A stretch of 8,213 nt of DNA, taken from the NCBI GenBank assembly GCA_900768725.1, contig CAAGDU010000097.1, forward strand, positions 1 through 8,213, written 5' to 3'. Made by a program: the position numbers and the translations under genes. Positions 1 to 7,211 of the stretch are shown here, piece after piece. Every line of letters begins with the position of its first letter. Within the stretch, counting starts at the first letter, position 1. This DNA is from Bacteroidales bacterium (GTDB taxonomy: Bacteria > Bacteroidota > Bacteroidia > Bacteroidales > Paludibacteraceae). The notes below the pieces were generated by a model. It was not told the DNA's origin and did not search any database. It saw nothing but the letters and a program-made list of their open reading frames with translations.

Positions 1-2415
1 AAAGACCACAACGACACCTACGAATCGGACGAGATAACCTACAACCTCAAGACGCAGAAAGGCTATATCCGTCAGGTAGTTACGGAGCAGGGGGAGGGCT
101 ACGTGATAGCCGACCGCACGAAGAAGATGGAGGGCAACACGATGATGATGGCAGGTGGTATGTACACCACCTGCGACCAGCACGAGCACCCGCATTTCTA
201 CTTGAAGATGACCAAGGCGAAAGTGATGCCGGGCGAGTATATCGCCACGGGCCCCGCCTACATGGTGGTAGGCGATGTGCCGCTGCCGCTGGCGATACCC
301 TTCGGTTTCTTCCCGTTCACCAAGCAGTACTCCAGCGGACTTATCATGCCGAACTTCGGCGACGACAGCAGCCGCGGACTGTACCTGAGCGGGTTGGGCT
401 ACTACTTCGCCATCAACGACTATGTGGACCTGCAGGTTACGGGCGATATCTACACGCGCGGCACATGGGCAGTCCGCGCACAGTCGAAATATATCTGGCG
501 GTATAAGTTCAGCGGCAATGTGAGCATCAACTACCGCAACGACGTTACGGGCGAGAAAGACATGCCCAACTACTCGCAGGCGCGCAACTTCAGCATCCAA
601 TGGACGCACACGCAAGACGCGAAAGCCAACCCCTATTCCACCTTCTCGGCGAGCGTGAACTTCTCCACCTCGGGCTACAACCGCAGCAACATCAACGCCT
701 ACTACAATCCCGAACTCAACTCGGAGAACACCAAGAGTTCTAATATCTCCTACACCCAGCGTTTCCCCGACAGTCCGTGGAGCCTGTCGCTCTCGGCGAA
801 TGTCTCGCAGCGCACGAAGGACTCCACGCTCTCGCTGACCCTGCCCGAACTGAGCGTCAACATGAGCCGCGTCTATCCCTTCAAGCGGAAGAAGCCCGTC
901 GGCAAAGAGAAATGGTATGAGAAAATCAGCCTCAGTTACTCGGGCAACGGGCGTATCGCCATCAACAACGTGAAGGAGAGTCAGTTTATCCATACCGACT
1001 TCCTGCGCGATTGGCAGACGGGTCTCAAGCACTCCATCCCTATCTCCGCCTCGTTCATGCTGTTTAAGTACCTGAGCGTTACGCCGAGCATCAACATGAC
1101 CGACCGCATGTATTTCCAGCGCGTGGACCAGACATGGGATGAGCAGGAACAGCAACTGCACCGCGACACCACCAACGGCTTCTACAACGTGTTCGACTTC
1201 AACGTCGGCGTGTCGCTCAGCACCAAACTGTATGCCTTCTACACCCCCATCAAGAAACTCTTCCCCAAAGGCAAAGTGGAGAAATTTCGCCACGTGATAA
1301 CTCCTTCGCTTTCATTCAGTTACCACCCCGACTTCGGCAAAGCCGGATGGGGCTACTACGGCGCATACGACCAGCCGGTATATGAGGCAGGCACCGACCC
1401 CGCGACGGGGCGGAAGATACAGAAAATAGACGAAGCCGGCAACCCGATGTTCGTCCACCAGACCTACTCGCGTTTCCCCAACGGCATCTACGGCAACGCC
1501 GGACAAGGAGCCGCCGCCGCACTCTCATTCTCACTGGGCAACAACCTCGAGATGAAGATTGTGAACAAAGACGACACCACCGGCAAAGCGCCCTTCAAAG
1601 TGGTGAGCCTGATTGATAACCTCAGTATATCAGGCGGTTACAACTTCATAGCCGACTCGATGAACTGGAGCAATTTCTCCGTGAACCTGCGTATCAAGAT
1701 ACCGAAGGTGAACTACACCATCAACCTCAGCGGGCAGTTCGACCCCTATATGTACGAACTCAACGCACTGGGGCAGCCCGTGCGCACCAATAAGCAGTAT
1801 TGGAACAACGGGCGTTTCCCGCACTTCCTCGGCACCAGCACCAGTTTCTCCTATACCTTTAATAATCAGACCTTCCAGAAATGGTTCGGCAAAGATAAGA
1901 AGGGAAAGAAAGATACCCCTGCGGATGAGGACACCAACATGGATGATATCACCGTGGGCGACGACGGGCTGGCGACCAACGGCAAACTGAACAAGGGCAA
2001 AGGAAAGCAGAAAGAGGCGGAAGTGGACGACGGGTATGTGAAGACCGATTTCCCGTGGAGCCTGAGCGTCAGTTACACCCTGCGCTACGGGCAAGGCAGC
2101 CAGTTCGATTACGACAAGATGTACTATAAGATGCAGTTCACCCACAACCTCTCCTTCTCCGGCTCGCTGGGCTTCGGAAAAGGGTGGAAAGTGAGTGCGT
2201 CCACGAGTTATGACTTCAAGGCGAAGAAGTTCGCAAGTGCCAACTTCAACGTGAGCCGCGACCTCCACTGTTGGAACATGACGGCATCGTTTGTGCCTTT
2301 CGGACCATACAAGAGTTACACCTTCCACATCGGCGTGAACGCGTCTATGCTCGCCGACCTAAAATACGACAAGTCGAGCACCCAAAGCACCAACAAACGG
2401 GTGGATTGGTGGTAG
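1..2415 (+). CDS. lptD: LptD-family LPS-assembly outer membrane protein (5' end missing)
   Basis: The frame is open from base 1, so the ATG at 103 is internal; 804 residues are visible before TAG at 2413-2415. LptD is the outer-membrane beta-barrel that, with the lipoprotein LptE, inserts lipopolysaccharide into the outer leaflet. The first visible residues (YNLKTQKGYI, then EGEGYV near residue 30) look like the end of the N-terminal periplasmic OstA/LptA-like domain. They are followed by YTTCDQHEHPHFYLKMTKAKV and the segment PLPLAIPFGFFPF, which are typical of the transition into the barrel in Bacteroidetes LptD. The rest alternates polar and aromatic residues like amphipathic strands and ends in Trp-Trp, as barrel proteins often end in an aromatic. 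About residues 630-680 are a Lys/Asp/Gly-rich low-complexity stretch, likely a surface loop. The family is usually near 850-950 residues, so roughly the first 100 or so, including the signal peptide, lie outside the window. Family assignment is confident; the link to LptE is from family knowledge. Confidence 0.9.
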   Translation, partial: KDHNDTYESDEITYNLKTQKGYIRQVVTEQGEGYVIADRTKKMEGNTMMMAGGMYTTCDQHEHPHFYLKMTKAKVMPGEYIATGPAYMVVGDVPLPLAIPFGFFPFTKQYSSGLIMPNFGDDSSRGLYLSGLGYYFAINDYVDLQVTGDIYTRGTWAVRAQSKYIWRYKFSGNVSINYRNDVTGEKDMPNYSQARNFSIQWTHTQDAKANPYSTFSASVNFSTSGYNRSNINAYYNPELNSENTKSSNISYTQRFPDSPWSLSLSANVSQRTKDSTLSLTLPELSVNMSRVYPFKRKKPVGKEKWYEKISLSYSGNGRIAINNVKESQFIHTDFLRDWQTGLKHSIPISASFMLFKYLSVTPSINMTDRMYFQRVDQTWDEQEQQLHRDTTNGFYNVFDFNVGVSLSTKLYAFYTPIKKLFPKGKVEKFRHVITPSLSFSYHPDFGKAGWGYYGAYDQPVYEAGTDPATGRKIQKIDEAGNPMFVHQTYSRFPNGIYGNAGQGAAAALSFSLGNNLEMKIVNKDDTTGKAPFKVVSLIDNLSISGGYNFIADSMNWSNFSVNLRIKIPKVNYTINLSGQFDPYMYELNALGQPVRTNKQYWNNGRFPHFLGTSTSFSYTFNNQTFQKWFGKDKKGKKDTPADEDTNMDDITVGDDGLATNGKLNKGKGKQKEAEVDDGYVKTDFPWSLSVSYTLRYGQGSQFDYDKMYYKMQFTHNLSFSGSLGFGKGWKVSASTSYDFKAKKFASANFNVSRDLHCWNMTASFVPFGPYKSYTFHIGVNASMLADLKYDKSSTQSTNKRVDWW

Positions 2416-2441
2416 GAATTTTAATTAAGAATTAAGAGTTT

Positions 2442-3023
2442 ATGATAGTAGAAAACGAAAAAGTAGTTACCGCCACATACAAGATGTTTGTGGACGGAGA
2501 GAACGGACAAGAAGAGTTGATGGAGCGCGCTACGGCAGAGCACCCGCTGGTCTATTGCCATGGCTTGGGCATGATGCTCCCGAAGTTTGAAGAGGCACTG
2601 GCGGGCAAGCAGAAAGGCGACAAGTTCGACTTCCGCATTGACCATACGGATGCCTACGGCGAGTACGATGAGGAAGGCGTGCTGGATTTGGACAAGAAGA
2701 TGTTCTACAACGGCGACGGCGAGTTCGACAGCGAGCGCGTGTATGTAGGTGCCATCGTGCCAATGAACACCGTGGACGGACAGATTGTGAACGCACAGAT
2801 TCTGGAGATTAGCAAGGACAAGGTTACCATTGACCTCAACCACCCGCTGGCGGGCGAGAACCTGCATTTTGTGGGCGAGATTATCGACCTGCGCGATGTA
2901 ACACCCGCTGAGTTGGATGCACTGCGCCACCCGCATAAGTGCGGCGGCTGCCACGGCTCCTGCGGCAATTCATGCGGAGACTCTTGCGGCAACTGTGAAG
3001 GCGGTTGCGGAGGATGCGAGTAA
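2442..3023 (+). CDS. slyD: SlyD-like FKBP-type peptidyl-prolyl cis-trans isomerase with Cys/His-rich tail
   Basis: This 193-residue cytoplasmic protein resembles SlyD: an FKBP prolyl-isomerase fold interrupted by an insert-in-flap chaperone domain, followed by a metal-binding tail. Residues about 1-70 and 130-150 form the FKBP part, with the family motifs DAYGEYDEE and, later, DLNHPLAGENLHF; the insert lies about 75-130. The last 31 residues (163-193) contain eight cysteines and three histidines separated mainly by glycine, matching the Ni/Zn-binding tails of SlyD proteins that supply metal to hydrogenase or other enzymes. The start at 2442 fits the family N-terminus (a beta strand beginning VTATYKMF), and only 26 A/T-rich bases separate it from the lptD stop, so the two are probably cotranscribed. 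That spacer holds a tandem AATTAAG and no clear Shine-Dalgarno. The metal partner cannot be told from sequence; no hydrogenase genes are in the window. Confidence 0.9.
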   Translation: MIVENEKVVTATYKMFVDGENGQEELMERATAEHPLVYCHGLGMMLPKFEEALAGKQKGDKFDFRIDHTDAYGEYDEEGVLDLDKKMFYNGDGEFDSERVYVGAIVPMNTVDGQIVNAQILEISKDKVTIDLNHPLAGENLHFVGEIIDLRDVTPAELDALRHPHKCGGCHGSCGNSCGDSCGNCEGGCGGCE

Positions 3024-3025
3024 TC

Positions 3026-3112
3026 AATTTGAAAATGAAAAATTTGAAAATTTGAAAATTATTAGCACCGAATGGTCATTTACAAATTTCCAAATTTACA
3101 AATTTACGAATT
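3026..3112. repeat. AT-rich imperfect inverted repeat between convergent slyD and aroC
   Basis: The left arm (about 3026-3060) repeats the unit AATTTGAAA several times with 8-10 base spacing. The right arm (about 3082-3112) carries the complement, CAAATTT, three times. The arms could pair with a few mismatches around a loop near 3061-3081. It begins 3 bases after the slyD stop and contains the aroC stop on the other strand, so it may act as a terminator for both genes, though it lacks a GC-rich stem. Function is inference; the repeat structure is visible. Confidence 0.6.
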
Positions 3113-4103
3113 GTATAACCGCCAACGCCGCCATGGCTTCCACCACAGGAACAGCCCTTACGGCTACACAGGCATCATGACGCCCTCTAACGCCCCATTT
3201 GGCGATAGAGGGCGTTGGTTTGAATACACAGCGGAAGACGATAGGTGTGCCGTCGGCTATGCCGCCTGCCATACCGCCGGAGATACGGTTTGCCTCGCTG
3301 CCTTTCAGCCCCACGCCCTCAAAGCCCGTGCCGTAGTCGAACCCTTTGCAGGCGTTGATACTCATCATTGCGAAAGCCAACTCGGCTTGCAACTTATTGA
3401 AGATCGGCTCGCCTGTGCCCACCGGTACGCCCGTTATCGTGCAGCGCACTATTCCTCCGATGGAGTCGCCCTCGGCTTGCACCGCGCGTATCACCTCGCC
3501 AAACCGTGTGGGGTCGGTCTCACTCCCCACCTGCACTAACGCTGCCTCTATACGTATCCCTTTCAGCCGCAGCAGTTGCTTGGCAATGCAGCCCGCCACC
3601 ACCCTGCCGGCGGTCTCACGCGCCGAGGCTCTGCCGCCCCCGCGCCAATCGCGGATGCCGTATTTCTGCTGATACGTCCAATCGGCATGCCCCGCACGGT
3701 AGTTATGCTTCAGCCACTCATAGTCTTCCGGTCGCGCGTCTTTGTTGCGGATGATAAACGCGATGGGTGTCCCCAGCGTTACGCCATCCATCACCCCGCT
3801 CAGCCATTCCACGTCATCATCTTCCCGCTTTGCCCGCTGAGATGCTCCCGTAACACAAGCCGCCTTCATGTGTCCGGGTGCGCAGGGGCTTGCATCCCGA
3901 TTTATCGTGGCGTCCTCGCCTGCTTTTAAGTCCCTCTCTACGGGGGAGGTATAGGGTCTTCCCGCTCGCCGGTCTAACTCACGGCGAATCATCGCCATAT
4001 CAATATGCAAGCCGGCGGGCACACCGTCCAGCACACCGCCGATAGCCCGCCCGTGCGACTCTCCAAAACTGGTAAATACAAATCTATTTCCAAAACTATT
4101 CAT
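3096..4103 (-). CDS. aroC: Chorismate synthase
   Basis: Catalyses the last shikimate-pathway step, 5-enolpyruvylshikimate-3-phosphate to chorismate, using reduced FMN. Read from ATG at 4103 it has 335 residues and starts MNSFGNRFVF, like family members. A longer frame exists from TTG at 4157, but it would begin inside the promoter. Visible motifs are GESHG with His17, YRAGHADWTY with His139, GGGRASARETAGRV (about 156-168) and GRHD (307-310) leading into RAVPVVEAMAAL. Three oddities are present. Between RRAG (45-48) and DVEWLSG (97-103) there are about 36 more residues than in the E. coli enzyme. The usual loops before SGGMAGGIADG and between FKPTPSI and GRHD are much shorter than normal. The last residues, IQFVNL, and the stop are encoded by the AT-rich repeat. 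All core motifs remain, so it is probably functional, but that is not proved. Confidence 0.92.
   Translation of the reverse strand: MNSFGNRFVFTSFGESHGRAIGGVLDGVPAGLHIDMAMIRRELDRRAGRPYTSPVERDLKAGEDATINRDASPCAPGHMKAACVTGASQRAKREDDDVEWLSGVMDGVTLGTPIAFIIRNKDARPEDYEWLKHNYRAGHADWTYQQKYGIRDWRGGGRASARETAGRVVAGCIAKQLLRLKGIRIEAALVQVGSETDPTRFGEVIRAVQAEGDSIGGIVRCTITGVPVGTGEPIFNKLQAELAFAMMSINACKGFDYGTGFEGVGLKGSEANRISGGMAGGIADGTPIVFRCVFKPTPSIAKWGVRGRHDACVAVRAVPVVEAMAALAVIQFVNL
3820..3966 (-). repeat. Candidate intragenic insertion in aroC bounded by a 10-bp direct repeat
   Basis: The sequence TCTTCCCGCT (plus strand) occurs at 3820-3829 and again at 3957-3966. Between them lies DNA encoding about residues 50-93 of AroC, where other chorismate synthases have only a short loop. 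The inner DNA includes an imperfect palindrome near 3931-3949 (CCCTCTC, TAC, GGGGGAG). This could be a small non-autonomous element that inserted without breaking the frame. However, the repeat copies are 137 bases apart, not a multiple of three, and lie in different reading frames, so simple removal of one copy plus the insert would not restore the frame. Origin by insertion is inference. Confidence 0.5.
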
Positions 4104-4126
4104 TTCTCCCCTATGTATTTTGAGCG

Positions 4127-4158
4127 CAAAGATATGCGTTTTTCTTGATATATGCAAA
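4127..4158 (-). promoter_or_regulatory. Bacteroidetes-type promoter of aroC
   Basis: On the minus strand TATCTTTG (4127-4134) matches the Bacteroidetes -7 box TAnnTTTG exactly. TTTG (4155-4158) matches the -33 box, with exactly 20 bases between. Transcription would start near 4120, giving a leader of about 17 bases before the ATG at 4103. This placement rules out the upstream TTG at 4157 as start. Confidence 0.8.
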
Positions 4159-4216
4159 TTATTAACATTTTTTCAGGCGATATAAATGAAAAATCAAGTC
4201 CTGTTTATACAAATGA

Positions 4217-4245
4217 GGCTGCCTAACTTGATATGTTAGACAGCC
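4217..4245 (-). terminator. Hairpin terminator candidate after the pectate lyase gene
   Basis: GGCTGCCTAAC (4217-4227) pairs with GTTAGACAGCC (4235-4245) around a 7-base loop. In the minus-strand transcript all 11 pairs form, one as a G-U wobble; on the plus strand that pair is a mismatch, which favours minus-strand use. It lies 30 bases past the pectate lyase stop and upstream of the aroC promoter, so it would separate the two transcripts. The following T-tract is weak (CATTTGTAT), so efficiency is uncertain. Confidence 0.65.
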
Positions 4246-4274
4246 ACATCTATTAGTAGTGTATTTTTTGATAA

Positions 4275-6632
4275 TTATCGTATCCTCATTCCTTGCATAT
4301 TATAAACATTCCCATCTCGGATAATGAGTAGTTGCCCATCTCTAAGCACTTTGTATGCCACGGTGTCAGTCGTTGTGTTCTCGATGCCCTCCTCCGGGTT
4401 ATCGGGATTATCGGGGTCAGTCGGGTCGGGAATACCCGTCTTGAAGACCTTGATACCATGTATGTAGAGCGTACCCGTGGAGGCATTGGTTACGCGCACG
4501 TACAAAGCGGGAGTGGACAGCGAATTAGTGGTCTTGAAATTACCCTTCTTCGTAGTAGAATAGTCCGCCAGTTTGGTGAAGTTCTTTCCATCGTTCGACA
4601 CTTGTATCTCGCCTTTCGCCGAGCCTGCGCGGGTAGCGTTCATCGCAAAGGCGGTGATACTGTCGGGGCAGTAGAAGGTAACATAGCAACCGCTCTTCTT
4701 CACCTCGATGGCGCCTGTGTACGGGTCGCTGAAGGTGGCGTCGGAGGAAGAAGTGGCCTTTTTGTCCGAACCATACGAACTGCTGCCTTCCACCAAGATG
4801 ATTGCACCATCTGCGATATACTGCTTGGTCTGCGTATCGTTGTCGGCATTGAACCAATAATAGTCTCCATTTGCGCCGATGATATAGGGGACAAGGCTGT
4901 CATCATCGGAGATGCTGCCCCCACCCCACTCGGGTTTCACGGTCTTCTCGTCAATCGCCTGCGTCTTTCCTTTGCCGTCGCCGCCATCCACAGTCGCCGT
5001 AGCGCCTCCGTTAGGCAGCGCAGCCTCGCCGTAGAAGCCCACAAGGGTGGACTTGTAGTTCAGCAACGCCTGTTTCAAATCGGTAATCACATCGTAGTTG
5101 GCATCCTGCGCGGGGTAATAGAATGTCCATTGGAAGTCGCCTCCGTCAATTCGTCCTGCGCCCAATCCTTCGCGTCCTGCTTTCTCGCCTCGGCAGATGA
5201 GTGCCACGTCCTCCACGGGGTCAATCGCCGAAGCGGGCACTGCCTTTCGGGCAGCCGCATCGGCAGCACTATTGTACGCCGTTCCGCCCACAAATGCTTT
5301 CGCGCTCACTGCGCCATCGCGCGTCTCTACCAGCACGGCATCCCATGTGCCGGCTGCCTCTTTGTCCGCCGACCAATAGAGCACTTGGCGCGGGTTGATA
5401 ATCTTATTGTTATAGGCTTTGTTCACGCCGCCGTTCTCGCCGGAGAAGGTGCCATCGCCCTCGGCATCGGTTCCCTGCTTGGAAGCCAACATCGGGTATT
5501 TGCAGTTGCGGAAATAGTTGCTCTCTACGAATGCCGAGCCACCGCAGGTTACGCCCACACCATATTTGGAGATACCATCGTAGTAGTTATTATAGCAGTG
5601 GTAGAACGCGGTGCGGATACGCGGGTGGCGCGAGTCGGAGTGGTCGAACCAATTGTGGTGGTAGGTCATCCAGCAGTCCGTTGTCTCGCTCTTCATACCG
5701 CCTAATGAGCACTTACCGCTGTCCCAGAAGTGGTTGTAACTGATGGTAACGTGCGAACTCTTGCCCTTGATATCCACGGTGCCATCGCCCTTGGCTTGGT
5801 CGGAGTCGCTGCCCGTACCACCATAGAAGAAGTCCATGTTGTGCACCCATACATGGTGGTTGTCGGTATCGAGCGACATGCAGTCATCCATACAAATCAT
5901 GCTGGCGAAGTTGCGCATCTCCACCGAGCAGGCATTGCGCACAAGGAAGCCGAAACCATGCACCGTGGCATCGTTGCCTACGCCCTCGATGGTGAGGTTC
6001 ATAGGTATCGTGCCGTTCTTGCCTTTCACCTGCAAGCCTTCAGACGCGGAACCGATGGCATCCAAGTCGGCTTTCTTTATCGTACCGATGATACGCACGC
6101 ATATAGGACGCGTCTCGGTGCCTTTCTCCAGTTTCGCCAAGATAGCCTGAATACCGGTAATCTCGGTGTCTTTCTTGTCCACCATGATGTTGCACTTGAT
6201 GGTCTTTGCATTGGCGGCTGTCAAGTAGAGCACACGCGTGCCGTCCTTGAGCGTGCCATCGTTCTTGTACGCACCAATACCGTCCGACCAGCCATCGTGG
6301 GCAAAACCGTTGCGGTCATGTGCCACGGCGGTAAATACCGCCGACTCTGCCTGTTCGCCGTTTGAGGCTACCACCTTCATCTGATACTTGCCGGCTTTCA
6401 AACCCAGCGCATCCGCGCGCCCATACGAACCGTAGTTGCGTACCAACTCGTTGTCCAACTGTGTATAGGTGCCACCCTCTGGACGCACATACACGGTATA
6501 AGACTGACCTGACACATTTGTCCATGTTACGTAACCACTTTCAAACCATCCGGCAGTCTTCGTAATGGAAACTGTCGCCATCGAAGTCAATACAGAGAAC
6601 AACGATAGACACAAAAGAGAAAATTTTTTCAT
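4275..6632 (-). CDS. Secreted pectate lyase, polysaccharide lyase family 1, multidomain
   Basis: A 785-residue exported enzyme predicted to cleave polygalacturonate by Ca-dependent beta-elimination. The start at 6632 gives a signal peptide (MKKFSLLCLSLFSVLTSMA, cleavage near residue 19); a longer frame from 6767 would precede the promoter and lacks a normal signal. Residues about 20-105 resemble an Ig/Fn3-like domain. The catalytic beta-helix spans about 130-480. It contains VWVHNMDFF (261-269), GDGTVDIKG (282-290), VTISYNHFWDSGKCSLGG (295-312) and HHNWFDHSDSRHPRIR (325-340). The last matches the PL1 motif whose R-x-P-R arginine is catalytic (here probably Arg338), and acidic residues such as Asp283 and Asp287 may bind Ca. 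Residues about 580-730 form a beta-rich C-terminal domain that could bind carbohydrate. A Pro/Asp linker (735-748) leads to a tail, LRDGQLLIIRDGNVYNMQG, found in similar form on many Bacteroidetes exported proteins and possibly a type IX secretion signal. No SusC/SusD genes are adjacent. Confidence 0.9.
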   Translation of the reverse strand: MKKFSLLCLSLFSVLTSMATVSITKTAGWFESGYVTWTNVSGQSYTVYVRPEGGTYTQLDNELVRNYGSYGRADALGLKAGKYQMKVVASNGEQAESAVFTAVAHDRNGFAHDGWSDGIGAYKNDGTLKDGTRVLYLTAANAKTIKCNIMVDKKDTEITGIQAILAKLEKGTETRPICVRIIGTIKKADLDAIGSASEGLQVKGKNGTIPMNLTIEGVGNDATVHGFGFLVRNACSVEMRNFASMICMDDCMSLDTDNHHVWVHNMDFFYGGTGSDSDQAKGDGTVDIKGKSSHVTISYNHFWDSGKCSLGGMKSETTDCWMTYHHNWFDHSDSRHPRIRTAFYHCYNNYYDGISKYGVGVTCGGSAFVESNYFRNCKYPMLASKQGTDAEGDGTFSGENGGVNKAYNNKIINPRQVLYWSADKEAAGTWDAVLVETRDGAVSAKAFVGGTAYNSAADAAARKAVPASAIDPVEDVALICRGEKAGREGLGAGRIDGGDFQWTFYYPAQDANYDVITDLKQALLNYKSTLVGFYGEAALPNGGATATVDGGDGKGKTQAIDEKTVKPEWGGGSISDDDSLVPYIIGANGDYYWFNADNDTQTKQYIADGAIILVEGSSSYGSDKKATSSSDATFSDPYTGAIEVKKSGCYVTFYCPDSITAFAMNATRAGSAKGEIQVSNDGKNFTKLADYSTTKKGNFKTTNSLSTPALYVRVTNASTGTLYIHGIKVFKTGIPDPTDPDNPDNPEEGIENTTTDTVAYKVLRDGQLLIIRDGNVYNMQGMRIR

Positions 6633-6676
6633 GGTTGTATAATTTAGTACTAATGAAATGATTTCTAAATCTTCGG

Positions 6677-6684
6677 CAAAGGTA
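6677..6684 (-). promoter_or_regulatory. -7 box of the pectate lyase promoter
   Basis: TACCTTTG on the minus strand matches TAnnTTTG exactly. It lies 44 bases upstream of the ATG at 6632, placing transcription start near 6670. No TTTG occurs at the expected -33 position (about 6705-6708 reads TACA). A promoter with a poor -33 box could need an activator, which would suit a carbohydrate-regulated gene; that is inference. Confidence 0.6.
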
Positions 6685-6756
6685 CAACAATAGAGCGAGA
6701 GGGATGTAGAGAAATTGACAAATTCTGTATAAAAAAGAAAATACCATGTAAAAAAA

Positions 6757-6927
6757 ATGGTTTTCAAATCCGCAAAACAAACCTATGAACACAATTTCAC
6801 ATCGGTCATCATCGGCATCGTATGCGCTGCTCTTCTCGGCGTGTTGGTCTATCTCAACCGCGACAAGTTCGGCTTCAAGAAAGCCCCTGCTGACGCACCG
6901 GCGGACGACACGCCTGCCGAATTCTAA
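6757..6927 (+). CDS. Small single-span membrane protein, function unknown
   Basis: A 56-residue protein from ATG 6757 to TAA 6925-6927. Residues 1-14 are polar (MVFKSAKQTYEHNF). Residues about 15-33 are a hydrophobic span (TSVIIGIVCAALLGVLVYL), followed by a basic patch (NRDKFGFKK) and an Ala/Pro/Asp-rich acidic tail. The positive residues after the span suggest an N-out, C-in orientation, but basic residues occur on both sides. The gene is divergent from the pectate lyase and 15 bases before the next small gene, so those two probably form an operon. The codons fit the GC-rich third positions of neighbouring genes. An A-tract precedes the ATG and I found no plus-strand promoter boxes. I do not recognise the family. 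Confidence 0.6.
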   Translation: MVFKSAKQTYEHNFTSVIIGIVCAALLGVLVYLNRDKFGFKKAPADAPADDTPAEF

Positions 6928-6942
6928 AAAACATCTGCAATC

Positions 6943-7211
6943 ATGGACAAGAAAACAATAATCATAGCAGTAGTAGCCGTGGCGGTAAACATGCTTTTTA
7001 TCGTCATGCGCGACAAGGCTTCCGCTGAAACGGTAGCAGATACCATAACTCCTATAACCAAGCGCGGGAGAAATACCGCACGCTGCGAGGCAACTACCCG
7101 CCGGCATCTTGGACGACCGAGATGATTAGCGTGTGGGGAAGCGAGTGGGACGAGATAAGCAAAACGCTCTCAGAGTACGTCTCGCTGATGAATAAGATAG
7201 ACAAGAAGTAG
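6943..7211 (+). pseudogene. Small membrane protein gene, apparently frameshifted
   Basis: From ATG 6943 the frame encodes MDKKTIIIAVVAVAVNMLFIV, a hydrophobic N-terminal anchor or signal, then MRDKASAETVADTITPIT. After about 7062 this frame becomes Arg/Thr-rich, poorly protein-like sequence and stops at 7123-7125. The frame one base back reads QAREKYRTLRGNYPPASW and continues through WGSEWDEISKTLSEYV to TAG at 7209-7211. This looks like a real soluble domain with helix-like composition. A single missing base near 7055-7065 would join them into an 89-residue protein. Explanations are a decayed gene, a sequencing error, or a -1 frameshift during translation; no strong slippery heptamer is visible, so the first two are more likely. 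Family unknown. Confidence 0.55.

Noticed and set aside
1630..2328. A 232-residue minus-strand reading frame inside lptD
   Set aside because: It is antisense to conserved barrel sequence, with composition expected from a shadow frame.
2421..2954. A 177-residue minus-strand reading frame opposite slyD
   Set aside because: It lies wholly antisense to a well-supported gene and resembles no known protein.
4104..4157. Longer aroC start at TTG 4157
   Set aside because: The added 18 residues match nothing in the family and overlap the -33/-7 promoter, while MNSFGN at 4103 fits the family N-terminus.
4332..5705. A 457-residue plus-strand reading frame opposite the pectate lyase
   Set aside because: It is antisense to a clearly recognisable enzyme, has no family features, and arises from the GC-rich third positions of the real gene.
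6715..6733. TTGACA followed by TATAAA on the plus strand upstream of the small membrane gene
   Set aside because: The two boxes are only about 7 bases apart, far too close for a sigma-70 promoter, and Bacteroidetes use different boxes.
6633..6767. Longer pectate lyase start at 6767
   Set aside because: It would include the -7 box in the coding region and displace a well-formed signal peptide that begins at 6632.
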